Positions 33,168 through 43,072 of a stretch of 64,000 nt of DNA are shown here, one piece after another. Source of the DNA: Bradyrhizobium cosmicum (GTDB lineage Bacteria; Pseudomonadota; Alphaproteobacteria; Rhizobiales; Xanthobacteraceae); assembly GCF_007290395.2 (NCBI RefSeq), contig NZ_CP041656.2:6977501-7041500 (forward strand). The letters run 5' to 3'. The translations under genes were made by a program, and so were the position numbers. The notes beneath the pieces are model-generated. The model did no database searches. It was not told where the DNA came from and worked only from the letters and a program-made list of their open reading frames with translations. The number at the start of each line of letters is the position of its first letter. Positions within the stretch are counted from its first letter, which is position 1.

Positions 33168-33989
33168 TCAACCGAACCGGCCGGTGATGTAATCCTGGGT
33201 GCGCCGATCGGTCGGCGACGTGAAGATCTTGCTGGTGTCGTCGAACTCGATCAACTCACCGAGATACATGAAGGCGGTCTTGTCGGAGACGCGCGCAGCC
33301 TGCTGCATGTTGTGGGTGACGATCGCGATCGTGTAGTTCTCGGACAGCTCCTGGATCAGCTCCTCGACCTTGGCGGTCGAGATCGGATCGAGCGCCGAGC
33401 ACGGCTCGTCGAACAGGATCACTTCCGGCCGCACCGCGACGGTGCGGGCGATGCAGAGGCGCTGCTGCTGGCCGCCCGAGAGCGACAGGCCGGAGGCGTT
33501 GAGCTTGTCCTTGACCTCGTTCCACAGCGCGCCGCCGCGCAGCGCCTTCTCGACGCGGTCGTCCATCTCGGACTTCGAGATCTTCTCGTAGAGACGGATG
33601 CCGAAGGCGATGTTCTCGTAGATCGTCATCGGGAACGGCGTCGGCTTCTGGAACACCATGCCGACGCGGGCGCGCAGCAGGTTGAGGTCGAGCCGGGGGT
33701 CGAGGATGTTGGTCTGGTCGAGCATGAGCTGACCGGTGGCGCGCTGGCCCGGATAGAGGTCGTACATCCGGTTGAAGATGCGCAGCAAGGTCGACTTGCC
33801 GCAGCCCGACGGGCCGATGAACGCCGTGACGCGGTTGGTGCCGAGCGCGAGGTTGATATTCTTCAGCGCGTGGTGTTCGCCGTAATAGAAGTTCAGGTTG
33901 CGCACCGTCACCTTGGCCGGGGCCTCGGGCAGCACCGGCGCCTGCGGCAACCCACCGGCCGCGCTCATCGATACGGAAAGCTCACTCAT
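33168..33989 (-). CDS. pstB: phosphate ABC transporter ATPase PstB
   Basis: A 273-residue ATPase with Walker [10 protein letters not shown] (59-67), the long PstB-specific insert [19 protein letters not shown], signature [13 protein letters not shown], Walker [14 protein letters not shown] and switch His in VTHNMQQ. It powers high-affinity phosphate uptake with PstA and PstC. The start ATG overlaps the pstA stop by four bases (ATGA). ATG 33989 is preferred because upstream residues of the longer frame lie inside pstA. Confidence 0.96.
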   Translation of the reverse strand: MSELSVSMSAAGGLPQAPVLPEAPAKVTVRNLNFYYGEHHALKNINLALGTNRVTAFIGPSGCGKSTLLRIFNRMYDLYPGQRATGQLMLDQTNILDPRLDLNLLRARVGMVFQKPTPFPMTIYENIAFGIRLYEKISKSEMDDRVEKALRGGALWNEVKDKLNASGLSLSGGQQQRLCIARTVAVRPEVILFDEPCSALDPISTAKVEELIQELSENYTIAIVTHNMQQAARVSDKTAFMYLGELIEFDDTSKIFTSPTDRRTQDYITGRFG

Positions 33990-34831
33990 TTTGCGGTCCT
34001 CTCGGCGCCAAGGATGCGCGCGCCAATATTCAGGGCAAGAACGGTCAGGGTGATGAGCAGGGCCCCGCTCCACGCCAGCTGCTTCCAGTAGGCGTAGGGG
34101 CTCTGCACGAAGTTGTTGATGGTGACCGGCAGGTTCGCCATCGTCTTGGTCAGGTCCAGGCTGAAGAACTGGTTCGACAGCGCGGTGAAAAGCAGCGGCG
34201 CGGTCTCGCCGGCGACGCGGGCGGTGGCGAGCAGCACGCCGGTGATGAGGCCGGCGCGGGCCGAGCGGTAGGCGATCCGCTTGATCACCAGCGAACGCGG
34301 CAGGCCGAGCGCCGATGCCGCCTCACGCAGTGCGTTCGGCACCAAGAGCAGCATGTCCTCGGTCGTGCGCAGCACCACCGGGATGACGATGACGGCCAGC
34401 GCGAGACAACCGGCGATCGCCGAGAAGCCGCGCATCGGCACCACCACCGCGCCATAGATGAACAGGCCGATGATGATCGAGGGTGCCGAGAGCAGGATGT
34501 CGTTGATGAAGCGGATCACCGAGGTCAGCTTGTCGTTGCGACCGTATTCGGCAAGGTATGTGCCGGCGAACATGCCGAGCGGCGCACCGATGCCGACGCC
34601 GATCACGGTCATCATCAGCGAGCCGACGATGGCGTTGAGCAGGCCGCCCTCGTTGGATCCGGGGGGCGGCGTGTTCTCGGTGAAGATCTGGACGTTGAGC
34701 CCGGCCACGCCATTGTAGAGCAGCGTGATCAGGATCAGCGCGAGCCAGGTGACGCCGAAGGCGGCAGCGGCCATGCAGAGGCCGCGGACGACGATATCCT
34801 TGCGGCGGCGGCGTGCGTAAATCGGGTTCAT
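33986..34831 (-). CDS. pstA: phosphate ABC transporter permease PstA
   Basis: A 281-residue inner-membrane permease with six hydrophobic segments. The EAA-like cytoplasmic loop is [29 protein letters not shown]. The N-terminal basic [11 protein letters not shown] gives the in-orientation. It pairs with PstC, whose stop lies 1 nt upstream, and overlaps pstB by four bases. Length is normal. Confidence 0.95.
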   Translation of the reverse strand: MNPIYARRRRKDIVVRGLCMAAAAFGVTWLALILITLLYNGVAGLNVQIFTENTPPPGSNEGGLLNAIVGSLMMTVIGVGIGAPLGMFAGTYLAEYGRNDKLTSVIRFINDILLSAPSIIIGLFIYGAVVVPMRGFSAIAGCLALAVIVIPVVLRTTEDMLLLVPNALREAASALGLPRSLVIKRIAYRSARAGLITGVLLATARVAGETAPLLFTALSNQFFSLDLTKTMANLPVTINNFVQSPYAYWKQLAWSGALLITLTVLALNIGARILGAERTAK

Positions 34832-34832
34832 G

Positions 34833-35822
34833 TCAGTTCCCCGCCTTCTTTTCCAGGCGCATCAGCATCAGCCGGGCGGCCGCGAGCACGAAGAACGTCA
34901 GCACGAACAGGAGAAGTCCGAGCAGGATCAGGCCGGACTGGTGCAGGCCGTCGCTCTCGGCGAACTCGGATGCGATCGCCGCCGAGATCGTGGTGCCCGG
35001 CGCGAAGATCGACCCCGAGATGCGGAACGAGTTGCCGATGATGAAGGTCACCGCCATGGTCTCGCCGAGCGCGCGTCCGAGCGCCAGCATGACGCCGCCG
35101 ATGACGCCGACGCGGGTGTAGGGGATGACGACGCTGCGGACGACTTCCCAGGTGGTGCAGCCGACGCCGTAGGCGGCCTCCTTCAGCACCGGCGGCACCG
35201 TCTTGAACACGTCGACCGAGATCGAGGTGATGAAGGGCAGCACCATGATCGCAAGGATCAGCGCGGCGTTGAACAGGCTGAGATAGGACGGCGGTCCGGC
35301 GAAGATCGTGCCCAGCACGGGAACGCCGTCGAAGATCTTGATCATGAAGGGCTGGAAGCTGTTGGCCAGGAACGGGCCCAGCACGAAGAAGCCCCACATG
35401 CCGTAGATGATCGAGGGAATGCCGGCGAGCAACTCGATCGCCATGCCGATCGGGCGGCGCAGCCATTGCGGGCAGAGCTCGGTCAGGAAGATCGCAATGC
35501 CGATCCCGACCGGAATGGCGATCAGCATCGCGATGAAGGAGGTGACGAGCGTGCCGTACATCGGCCCGAGCGCACCCAGCACGGGCGGATCGGCGGACGG
35601 CGCCCAGCGCTGCGTCCACAGGAAGGAGAGGCCGAATTCCTTCATCGCCGGATAGGCGCCGACGATCAGCGACAGGATGATGCCGCCGAGGATCAGCAGC
35701 ACGGAAATCGCACTCAGGCGCGTGATCCAGTAAAAGGTGATGTCACCGAGCTTGAACGCCCCCAACGCCTTGGCGCGGTCATACGGTCCGGCGGCATCCA
35801 CTACATTGCTCTCGACAGCCAT
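34833..35822 (-). CDS. pstC: phosphate ABC transporter permease PstC
   Basis: A 329-residue membrane permease with about six to eight hydrophobic segments. [21 protein letters not shown] and the EAA loop [22 protein letters not shown] identify the PstC subfamily, as does [21 protein letters not shown] 35822 is used; upstream in-frame codons are weakly conserved-looking. A repeat of about 120 bp separates it from pstS, so downstream expression may be lower than that of pstS. Confidence 0.94.
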   Translation of the reverse strand: MAVESNVVDAAGPYDRAKALGAFKLGDITFYWITRLSAISVLLILGGIILSLIVGAYPAMKEFGLSFLWTQRWAPSADPPVLGALGPMYGTLVTSFIAMLIAIPVGIGIAIFLTELCPQWLRRPIGMAIELLAGIPSIIYGMWGFFVLGPFLANSFQPFMIKIFDGVPVLGTIFAGPPSYLSLFNAALILAIMVLPFITSISVDVFKTVPPVLKEAAYGVGCTTWEVVRSVVIPYTRVGVIGGVMLALGRALGETMAVTFIIGNSFRISGSIFAPGTTISAAIASEFAESDGLHQSGLILLGLLLFVLTFFVLAAARLMLMRLEKKAGN

Positions 35823-35873
35823 CTCAGCCACGCCGATCCCCTGTACTAACAATACTTGCTTTTATGTCGCCGG

Positions 35874-35992
35874 TCTCGTGCCCCGGTTGCGTTGCAGCGC
35901 GAAGCGGTGCGACGCTGATCCGGGGCCTAGCGCTTGTGGGTCCCGGCTCTGCGCTGCAGCGTTGCAAGCTGCAGCGCGTCCGGGACACGAGA
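35874..35992. repeat. inverted repeat (TCTCGTGCCCCGG type) between pstS and pstC
   Basis: TCTCGTGCCCCGG at the left end and CCGGGACACGAGA at the right end are complementary but for one base. Inner GCTGCAGCG/GCTGCAGCGCG blocks add a second stem. The same family lies at 45528-45652. Inside the pst operon it may process or attenuate the transcript. Confidence 0.8.
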
Positions 35993-35999
35993 GCCCTGC

Positions 36000-37013
36000 T
36001 CAGCTCTTGATGTCGGCGGACCAGGTCTTCTCGATCAGCTTCACGACGCTGTCGGGCATCGGGATGTAGTCGAGCTCCTCGGCCATCTTGTCGCCGCTCT
36101 TGAACGCCCAGGCGAAGAACTTGAGCGCTTCCTTGGAAGCCGCCTTGTCGGTGGCATCCTTGTGCATCAGGATGAAGGTCGCCGCCGTGATCGGCCAGGA
36201 CTTCTCGCCGGGCTGGTCGGTCAGGATGACGTAGTAGCCGGGAGCCTTGGCCCAGTCGGCATTGGACGCGGCCGCCTGGAAGGCTTCGACCGTCGGCTGC
36301 ACGGTCTTGCCGGCCTTGTTGACGAGACCGGTGTAGGTCAGCTTGTTCTGCTTGGCGTAGGCGTACTCGACGTAACCGATCGAGTTTTTGGTCTGGCCGA
36401 TGTTGCCCGACACGCCTTCGTTGCCCTTGGCGCCGACGCCGACCGGCCACTCGACCGCGGTGCCCTCACCGACCTTGCTCTTCCAGTCGGCGCTCGCCTT
36501 GGAGAGATAGTTGGTGAAGTTGAAGGTGGTGCCCGACCCGTCCGAACGGCGGACGACCGTGATCGCGTCCGACGGCAGCTTCACGTTCGGATTGAGCTTC
36601 TTGATGGCAGCGTCGTCCCACTTGGTGATCTTGCCGAGATAGACGTTGGCGAGCGTCTCGCCGTCGAACACCAGCTCGCCCGGCTTGACACCCTCGAGGT
36701 TGACGACGGGAACGATGGCACCCATCACCATCGGCCACTGAACGAGGCCATCCTTCTCGAGCTGCTCGGCCTTGAGCGGGGCATCGGTCGCGCCGAAGGT
36801 CACGGTCTTGGCCTGGATCTGCTTGATGCCGCCGCCGGAGCCGATCGACTGGTAGTTCAGACCGTTGCCGGTCTCTTTCTTGTAGGCGTCAGCCCACTTC
36901 GAATAGATCGGGAACGGGAAGGTCGCGCCGGCGCCCGTGATGTCGGCAGCAAAGGCCACCGTCGTCGATGCGGCGACCAAGCCGGCAGCGACGATAGTTT
37001 TGAGGAAATTCAT
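36000..37013 (-). CDS. pstS: periplasmic phosphate-binding protein PstS
   Basis: A 337-residue binding protein with signal peptide [20 protein letters not shown] before [10 protein letters not shown]. Phosphate-contact motifs are [35 protein letters not shown] and [12 protein letters not shown]. It captures phosphate for PstCAB. ATG 37013 has GGAG 6 nt upstream; the longer frame covers the promoter. A Pho box lies about 100 nt before the start. Confidence 0.96.
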   Translation of the reverse strand: MNFLKTIVAAGLVAASTTVAFAADITGAGATFPFPIYSKWADAYKKETGNGLNYQSIGSGGGIKQIQAKTVTFGATDAPLKAEQLEKDGLVQWPMVMGAIVPVVNLEGVKPGELVFDGETLANVYLGKITKWDDAAIKKLNPNVKLPSDAITVVRRSDGSGTTFNFTNYLSKASADWKSKVGEGTAVEWPVGVGAKGNEGVSGNIGQTKNSIGYVEYAYAKQNKLTYTGLVNKAGKTVQPTVEAFQAAASNADWAKAPGYYVILTDQPGEKSWPITAATFILMHKDATDKAASKEALKFFAWAFKSGDKMAEELDYIPMPDSVVKLIEKTWSADIKS

Positions 37014-37112
37014 GCTGGTCTCCATACAGGGGAGCGAAGCGCCATCAGCGCCCGATCGCGCTCCCCGTGCCGCCCCTTTAGGAGCGGTCGGCTGTGCTTT
37101 TACGAAGGTTTC

Positions 37113-37150
37113 GTGACAGTCGGATGACAAGCGCAACCAGCTGAAATGAC
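37113..37150 (-). promoter_or_regulatory. Pho box before pstS
   Basis: Reading the minus strand, TTGTCAT CCGA CTGTCAC (37130-37113) matches the CTGTCAT-N4-CTGTCAT PhoB site at 12 of 14 positions. A further GTCAT (37150-37146) lies exactly 22 nt (two 11-bp PhoB units) upstream, so an extended tandem site is likely. Confidence 0.8.
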
Positions 37151-37157
37151 TTGGATT

Positions 37158-38456
37158 TCAGGCTGAAGCCGGAGTCCTGACCTGGGGAAAACAAGCGGTG
37201 AAAGTGGCCCCCTGCTTGGGCACGCTTTCGATCAGAAGCCGGCCGCGATGACGGTTAAGGATATGTTTCACCAGCGATAAACCGAGCCCGGTACCGCCCT
37301 GCGAGCGGCTGTCGCCGACGTCCACCCGGTAGAACCGCTCGGTCAGCCGCGGCAGGTGCTCGGGCGCGATGCCGGGGCCGAAATCGCGGACCAGGATCCG
37401 GATTTCCGGAGTTCCATCAGGGGCCGCGGCGGAATTCATCGACACGATGACGCGTCCGCCCGAGGCACCGTATTTGAGCGCGTTCTCGATCAAATTCTCG
37501 AACAGGCGGAGCAGCTCCTCGCGGTCGCCCGCGATCATCACGGGCGCTTCCGGCAGATTGGTCTCGATCTCGACCTGGCGCTCCCGGGCCAGCGGCTCGA
37601 GCCCGTCGGCGACCTGGAAGATGATCGGCAGCAAGTCGACCAGGGTGTCGGGCCGCACATGAGCCGACAGCTCGACCCGCGACAGCGACAGCAGATCGTC
37701 GATCAGGCGCGCCATCCGGGTCGCCTGATTGTGCATGATGCCGAGGAAGCGCTCGCGCGCTTTGGGATCGTCCTTGGCCTGGCCCTGGAGCGTGTCGATG
37801 AAGCCCGACAGCGCGGCGAGCGGCGTGCGCAGCTCGTGGCTGGCGTTGGCGACGAAGTCGGCGCGCATCTCCTCGACCCGGCGCAGCGGCGTCTGGTCGT
37901 GAAAGGTCATCAGCATGCATTTGTCGGCGCCGCCAAAACTGGTGGGCACCGGCACCGGCGTGATGATCAGCTCCATCCAGCGATCGACCGGGACGTGGTC
38001 GAGATAGGTGGCGCGCCGCGGTTCGGTGGTCGCGATCGACTCGCGCAGCGCCGTGATGATCTCCGGCGAGCGCAGCGCGAACTGGGCGAGCTCGTTCCTG
38101 CGCAGCGCGGGCGCCAGCTGGGCGGCCGCGGCGTTGAGATGGATGACGCGGCCGGCACGGTCGAGCAGCACGGCCGGATCCGGCATGCCGGCGACGACCG
38201 CGGCCACCGCCGCGCTCTCAACCGGGTTGACGCGCCGCGTGTCGTCGCGGGAAGCGGCGGTATCGTGCAACCGCCAGGGGATCAGCGCCGCAGCCGCGAT
38301 GCTCAGCAATACCGCCACCGCCCGCATCGCCGACAATTCGCCGAGCGCGACCAGCACCGACAGCGCCAGCGCCGCGGCGATCAGGATGATCGTCGAGTGC
38401 CGTAGCCGGTCGGACCATGGCTGTGCGGAGGGAGAAGATGGGGCGTCGATCGCCAT
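37158..38456 (-). CDS. phoR: phosphate-regulon sensor histidine kinase PhoR
   Basis: A 432-residue membrane kinase. Two N-terminal hydrophobic segments (about 22-39 and 44-60) have almost no periplasmic loop, as in other PhoR proteins. A PAS domain spans about 85-190. The H-box is NASHELRTPLAAL (His207), with N-box ENLIENALKYG and G boxes DFGPGIAP and GGTGLGLSLVKH. It phosphorylates PhoB when phosphate is short. It lies upstream of pstS on the same strand but is separated from it by the Pho-box promoter. Confidence 0.94.
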   Translation of the reverse strand: MAIDAPSSPSAQPWSDRLRHSTIILIAAALALSVLVALGELSAMRAVAVLLSIAAAALIPWRLHDTAASRDDTRRVNPVESAAVAAVVAGMPDPAVLLDRAGRVIHLNAAAAQLAPALRRNELAQFALRSPEIITALRESIATTEPRRATYLDHVPVDRWMELIITPVPVPTSFGGADKCMLMTFHDQTPLRRVEEMRADFVANASHELRTPLAALSGFIDTLQGQAKDDPKARERFLGIMHNQATRMARLIDDLLSLSRVELSAHVRPDTLVDLLPIIFQVADGLEPLARERQVEIETNLPEAPVMIAGDREELLRLFENLIENALKYGASGGRVIVSMNSAAAPDGTPEIRILVRDFGPGIAPEHLPRLTERFYRVDVGDSRSQGGTGLGLSLVKHILNRHRGRLLIESVPKQGATFTACFPQVRTPASA

Positions 38457-38488
38457 CGGGACAGGCTTCTCCTTGGGGGCAGTGCCGG

Positions 38489-39544
38489 TCAGGCGCCGCC
38501 GTCGCCACGCTCTCGCACATATGCAGCTTCAGGCGCCGGGCCGGGGTCGAGCTTGAGCGCCGCCTGTTGCAGTCGCTTCGATCGCGCGCCGATGATAACC
38601 TCGCGAAACGTCAGCAAGATTACAGAGATGACGAAGGGAGACAGATAATAGAGGACGCGGAACAGGAGCATGCCGCCGAGCAGCTCCTCGCGGTCCATCT
38701 GCCAGAGGCCGACCAGCATGGCGGCGTCGAATACGCCCAAGCCCCCGGGCGAATGGCTGGCAAAGCCGAGCAGCGTCGCCGAGACGAAGATCACGGCGAC
38801 CACGACGAAGCCGAGGTTGGGCTCGTCCGGGACCAGCACGTACATCGCGAGCGCGCAGAAGCCGAGATCGATGATGCCGATCGCGATCTGGAGCAGCGTC
38901 AGCGGACCACCCGGCAGCACCACGGTCCAGGGACCGCGGCCGACCACGCGCGGATGGGTCCAGACCCAGACCACGTAGGCGACCAGCCCCGCGATGATCA
39001 TCAGCGCCAGGGTCCGGTTCAACCAGGGCGGCAGCTGGTCGATCGAGGCGGCGGCTTCCGGATGGTAGGTGATGCCGAGGCCGAGCACCGCGGCATTGCC
39101 GAGCCAGAAGGTCAGGCCGGCGAGAAAGCAGATCTTTGCGACGTCGATCGCGTTCAGGCCATAGGCCGAATAGATGCGGTAGCGCACCGCGCCGCCGGTG
39201 AAGACGCTGGCGCCGACATTGTGGCCGATCGAGTAGCTGGTGAAGGCGGCGAGCGCGTTGATACGGTAAGGCACATGGCTGTGGCCGATCGCACGCACCG
39301 CGAACAGATCATAGAAGGTCAGGGTAAAATAGCCCGCGGCCACGAACAGCGCCGCCATCGCGATCTGGCGCGGCTCGGTGCTCTTGATCGCCTCGATCAC
39401 CTCGTTCATGTCGATGCCGCGCAGCATGTGGTAGAGCACATAGCAAGCGATGCCGATGACCGCGATGCTGATCACAACTCCAAGCTTATGCAGGACTTGC
39501 TTCTGGCGCAGAAACGTCGTCGCCCTGCGTATGGCTTCCAGCAT
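38489..39544 (-). CDS. UPF0104 / flippase-like integral membrane protein
   Basis: A 351-residue membrane protein with about eight hydrophobic segments of the COG0392 (lysylphosphatidylglycerol synthase membrane-domain) family: TFYDLFAVRAIGHSHVPYR, AFTSYSIGHNVGASVFTGGAVRYRIYS and ASHSPGGLGVFDAAML. No C-terminal synthase domain is present, so it is the stand-alone transmembrane form. Lipid handling is probable, but the substrate is unknown. It ends 32 nt upstream of phoR on the same strand and could be cotranscribed with it. Confidence 0.85.
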   Translation of the reverse strand: MLEAIRRATTFLRQKQVLHKLGVVISIAVIGIACYVLYHMLRGIDMNEVIEAIKSTEPRQIAMAALFVAAGYFTLTFYDLFAVRAIGHSHVPYRINALAAFTSYSIGHNVGASVFTGGAVRYRIYSAYGLNAIDVAKICFLAGLTFWLGNAAVLGLGITYHPEAAASIDQLPPWLNRTLALMIIAGLVAYVVWVWTHPRVVGRGPWTVVLPGGPLTLLQIAIGIIDLGFCALAMYVLVPDEPNLGFVVVAVIFVSATLLGFASHSPGGLGVFDAAMLVGLWQMDREELLGGMLLFRVLYYLSPFVISVILLTFREVIIGARSKRLQQAALKLDPGPAPEAAYVRERGDGGA

Positions 39545-39967
39545 CTAGACCTCGAAAAACGCTTCAGCGGCCAGGGTGGCCGGCGGACAGGCGGACGACG
39601 CACAGGCACTCAACGAACCCTCGCCACCGGCTCCGGCATCGCGCAAGCCCCCTGCCTCTCCACTAGCGCGTTTTCGGGCGCAGTGGAATTCGCCAATTCG
39701 AACAAAAACTCGTGCCTTCAATATTTTAGGCAGGATTGCGGACTCCTGATGCACGGTTTGGCGCTTTCGGCGGCAAGACTGACGCGAATCTCCGTGGCAA
39801 TCCTGCGCAGGTGCCATGAAGTTTTGATGATTTCGGCCGTACAATGTTCCGTCATGGCTTAAGCCGACGTCAATCTATGGGCCGCGCCCGCCTGTTGAAA
39901 GAGGGGGCGACCGGTGCGTCTGATCACGGTGTCCGCGCGCCCCAAGCGACCAGGGTGCACAGCAACA
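39545..39967. other. 423-bp gap, no gene seen
   Basis: Between the UPF0104 start and the stop of the small membrane protein no frame looks coding. There is an AT-richer patch around 39690-39730 (AATTCGAACAAAAACTC, AATATTTTAGG) that could hold the UPF0104/phoR promoter. No long inverted repeat was found. Confidence 0.5.
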
Positions 39968-40270
39968 TCACAGGGCGGCCGCAGGCTGGCTCCGCGAGAC
40001 CACCCGGTCGCGCAGCCAGGCGCCGATGGTGCAGCCGACGAGGTAGCAGGCGAACATGACCAGGCCGAGGTCGAGCCAGTAGCCGAAGCGGCCGGGGACC
40101 ACATGCGCGAAGGAGGCTGCGACCAGGGCGACGGCGAGCGCCGCGAGCCAGTATGCGGTCACCTTCGAAGTGCCGTTGCCGCGCTGGACCACCGAGATCC
40201 AGCCCATGCAGAAGCCGAGCAGCAACGAGCCGATCAGCCAGCCCATATGGAACGAGACGAGATAGGGCAT
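39968..40270 (-). CDS. small membrane protein downstream of an OmpA/BON protein
   Basis: A 100-residue protein with three hydrophobic segments (about 4-24, 37-54 and 63-83) and a short Arg-rich tail. No family is recognised. Its start region overlaps the stop of the upstream OmpA/BON gene: a GTG (40276) shares GTGA with that stop, and ATG 40270 lies two codons on with GAGG at good distance. Either way it is translationally coupled, so it probably works with the OmpA/BON protein in the envelope. Confidence 0.72.
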   Translation of the reverse strand: MPYLVSFHMGWLIGSLLLGFCMGWISVVQRGNGTSKVTAYWLAALAVALVAASFAHVVPGRFGYWLDLGLVMFACYLVGCTIGAWLRDRVVSRSQPAAAL

Positions 40271-40272
40271 CG

Positions 40273-41667
40273 TCACCTCACCAGAAATTCGATGCGGCGG
40301 TTCTGCGCCTTGCCGTCGTCAGTGTCGTTGCCCGCCACGGGTTGCGTGCTGCCATGGCCGACCGCGGTGAAGCGGCTGGCGGGCAGACCGGCCTTGACCA
40401 GATAGTCGATCACCGCCTGGGCGCGCTTCTCCGAGAGAGCTTGATTGACGGAGTCCTCGCCATCGGCATCGGTATGCCCGGCAACCTCGATATTGGTGGT
40501 GGGACAGCGCAATGCCGTCTCGATGAGATGATCGAGAATACCAGCGGAATCCGGATCGATGTCGGCGCGCCTCGTTGCGAAGCGGATCTTGCCCTTGTTC
40601 AAGAGCTCCGAGAACAATTGCTGGCAGACGGTGCCGTCGACCGGGCCCGCCGCGGGTTTCACCGTGATCTCCGGCTTGTACTGCCAGTTCTTGGGAAAAT
40701 CCTTGCCGAGGCCTGCGCGGATGTCGTTCGCGGCGCTCTCGTAGAGAGCATCGCCCGACAGCTTCACCTCGCGATCGGAGACGACGAGCGTACCGGTCGA
40801 CAGCCGCGACAGTGCGCCAAGAGCTGCGACCACCGCGGTGTTGAAAGAGCCGGGGGCTCCGATGCTGGCCTTGAGATTGTCGACGACTTTCTCGGTGAAG
40901 AACTTGCGCGAAGCACTCGTTGCGATGGCTGCGTGTACATTGTTGTCGGGCACGTAGCCGGTCAGCGTCACGGTCGCGGCGACCGGGTCCTTGTAGGCCT
41001 GGAAGATATAGGGCGGCGCCTTGATCTCGTTGGCGGCGATCGAAAAGCCCTCGGGCAGGTTCTTGAGCGCAGCCGCAATCGCCTCGCGACCGCCGAGATC
41101 ACGCGCCATGCCGGAGAGATTGACCTTGGTGTCGGTAATCGTGATCTTGCCGTCCTTCAGCCTGCCGATCTGGTCGAGCAGCAGCATCGCGGCCGCCTCG
41201 AACCGCGGCGGCGCACCGCGCGCCAGACCCATCTGATCGGCGACTTCGACGCCGCCGACCTCCTTGCGAGCCGCCTCGGTCAGCCGCCCCTTCATCGACG
41301 GCAGCGGCGCGGAGCCCGACAGCGTCACCCGCACCACGTCACGTTCGGCATTCCAGACGAAGGGTTTCGCTTCGGGAACAAGGCGGGTCCGGTCGTCGAC
41401 CACGCGCACACCGGGCACGGTCTCGACCGCCATCACGGCGTCGCGGCGCCCTTCCTCAGAAAAAGCGTCCGCGGCCAGGCTGACGTCGCGGCCGTCCACC
41501 GTGATCCGGGTCTTGTCCAAAACGGTGTCCTTGAGGGCGGCCGAGCTTCGGGCGGAGAGGTCCGCCTCGACCGGCAAAGTGTTATTCCAGGCCGCAAATC
41601 CCCACATGACGGCCAGGGGGATCAGCCCTGGCCACCATTTGCTGGCCCACCTGAAAAGCTTTTGCAT
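40273..41667 (-). CDS. envelope protein with BON domains and C-terminal OmpA domain
   Basis: A 464-residue protein. A single N-terminal hydrophobic segment (about 10-28) anchors it in the inner membrane. The middle carries two or three BON-like repeats (ITVDGRDVSLAADAFSEEGR, ITITDTKVNLSGMARD, LVVSDREVKLSGDALYES). The C-terminal OmpA peptidoglycan-binding domain is complete: IEVAGHTDADGEDSVNQALS, RAQAVIDYLVKAG and QNRRIEFLV. The architecture recalls mycobacterial OmpATb/ArfA. It probably links membrane and cell wall. ATG 41667 is chosen because the upstream extension is not membrane-compatible. Confidence 0.85.
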   Translation of the reverse strand: MQKLFRWASKWWPGLIPLAVMWGFAAWNNTLPVEADLSARSSAALKDTVLDKTRITVDGRDVSLAADAFSEEGRRDAVMAVETVPGVRVVDDRTRLVPEAKPFVWNAERDVVRVTLSGSAPLPSMKGRLTEAARKEVGGVEVADQMGLARGAPPRFEAAAMLLLDQIGRLKDGKITITDTKVNLSGMARDLGGREAIAAALKNLPEGFSIAANEIKAPPYIFQAYKDPVAATVTLTGYVPDNNVHAAIATSASRKFFTEKVVDNLKASIGAPGSFNTAVVAALGALSRLSTGTLVVSDREVKLSGDALYESAANDIRAGLGKDFPKNWQYKPEITVKPAAGPVDGTVCQQLFSELLNKGKIRFATRRADIDPDSAGILDHLIETALRCPTTNIEVAGHTDADGEDSVNQALSEKRAQAVIDYLVKAGLPASRFTAVGHGSTQPVAGNDTDDGKAQNRRIEFLVR

Positions 41668-41833
41668 TCGACGACCTGAAATCTGGAACCGGAGACAAAA
41701 CAAACCCTTGGCAGGCTGTCAAACCTGAAATGGCGGCCCTCCCAAGGCTCTGCATGGACAATTGGAATAACTTTTTCTTCAAGGGTCCCACCCTAAGTTG
41801 AGGGCGGAATGCCCAGGGGTCCACCAGCCGGCA

Positions 41834-42892
41834 ATGAAACAACTCCGCAATAACGTCATCCGCGCCGGGCTGGGGGCGCTCTATTTCAGTGGGGCGCACC
41901 ACTTGCTGCGTCCATTGCTATCGGGCGTGGGCGCCATTTTCATGCTGCACCACGTGCGGCCGGCCCGCGAGGCTGCGTTTCAGCCGAACCGGCATCTCGA
42001 GGTCACCCCGGAATTCCTGCGCGCCACCCTGAGCCATTTGCGCTCGCGCGAGATCGACATCGTCAGCATGGACGAGCTGCATAAGCGGCTGGTGCAGGGC
42101 CGGTTCTCCCGCCGCTTCGCCGCCTTCGCCCTGGATGACGGCTATCGCGACAATCTCGACCATGCGCTGCCGGTGCTGCGCGAATTTGACGCGCCTCTTA
42201 CCGTCTACGTCGCGAGCGATTTCGCCGAGGGCACCGGACGTCTGTGGTGGACCGCGCTGGAGGCCGTGATCGCCAAGGCCGAGCAGGTCGATGTGCAGAT
42301 CGGCCATTCCGCGCTGCGGCTCGATGCGACGACGCCGGCCGCAAAGCAGGCGGCATTCGATCGCCTGCACGACTGGCTCCGCGCGCTGCCGGGCGACCAT
42401 GATCTCAAGCGCGAGATCGAGTCGCTCTGCGCCAGATACGACGTCGACATGGCCGCGTTGTGCCGCAGCCTCTGCCTGAGCTGGGACGAGGTAAGGACAT
42501 TTGCTGCCGATCCGCTGGTCACGATCGGCGCCCACAGCGTCAGCCATTGTAATCTCGCCAAGCAGAGCGAGGAGATCGCCGCGCAGGAGATGGCAATCAG
42601 CCGTGCACGAATTGAAGAGGCGCTGGAGCGTCCCGTGCTGCATTTCGCCTATCCCTATGGCGACCGCGAGGCGGCGGGCGAGCGTGAATTCGCGCTTGCT
42701 GCGGCCGCCGGCTTCAAGACCGCGGTGACGACGCGGCCCGGCATGCTGTTCGCCGAGAACGCCGACCACATGACCGCGCTGCCGCGCGTCTCGCTCAACG
42801 GCAACTACCAGGACGCGCGCATTCTGCCGGTGCTGACCTCGGGCGCAGCGACCGCGATGTGGAACGGCTTTCGCAGGATCGCGGCGGCCTGA
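41834..42892 (+). CDS. polysaccharide deacetylase family protein
   Basis: A 352-residue carbohydrate esterase 4-like protein. The catalytic segment is FALDDGYRDNLDHALPVL (the DD of the NodB motif), with later GAHSVSHCNL (the H-x3-H metal motif) and HFAYPYGDREAAG. It lacks an obvious cleavable signal but has a hydrophobic stretch near residues 9-38. It probably removes N- or O-acetyl groups from an envelope glycan. It diverges from the OmpA/BON gene across about 165 nt. Confidence 0.85.
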   Translation: MKQLRNNVIRAGLGALYFSGAHHLLRPLLSGVGAIFMLHHVRPAREAAFQPNRHLEVTPEFLRATLSHLRSREIDIVSMDELHKRLVQGRFSRRFAAFALDDGYRDNLDHALPVLREFDAPLTVYVASDFAEGTGRLWWTALEAVIAKAEQVDVQIGHSALRLDATTPAAKQAAFDRLHDWLRALPGDHDLKREIESLCARYDVDMAALCRSLCLSWDEVRTFAADPLVTIGAHSVSHCNLAKQSEEIAAQEMAISRARIEEALERPVLHFAYPYGDREAAGEREFALAAAAGFKTAVTTRPGMLFAENADHMTALPRVSLNGNYQDARILPVLTSGAATAMWNGFRRIAAA

Positions 42893-42910
42893 TCCATCCG
42901 TACACTCAGA

Positions 42911-43001
42911 CCTCATCCTGAAGAGCGCTCCAACGGAGCGCGTCTCGAAGGATGGGCCGCCGGCATCCTTCGAGACGCGCTGACGCGCTCCTCAGATGAG
43001 G
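42911..43001. repeat. palindromic repeat (CATCCTTCGAGACGCG type)
   Basis: GCGCGTCTCGAAGGATG and CATCCTTCGAGACGCGC are perfect inverted arms around GGCCGCCGG. Outer CCTCATCCTGA and CTCAGATGAGG add a second pair. It lies between the deacetylase and short-chain dehydrogenase genes. Confidence 0.8.
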
Positions 43002-43072
43002 CGGAGCAGGCAGCGCCTTCCTTGACTCCCCACGCCTCCCCGCTCAAAACGTCGCCAACCAAGGGAGGCACC

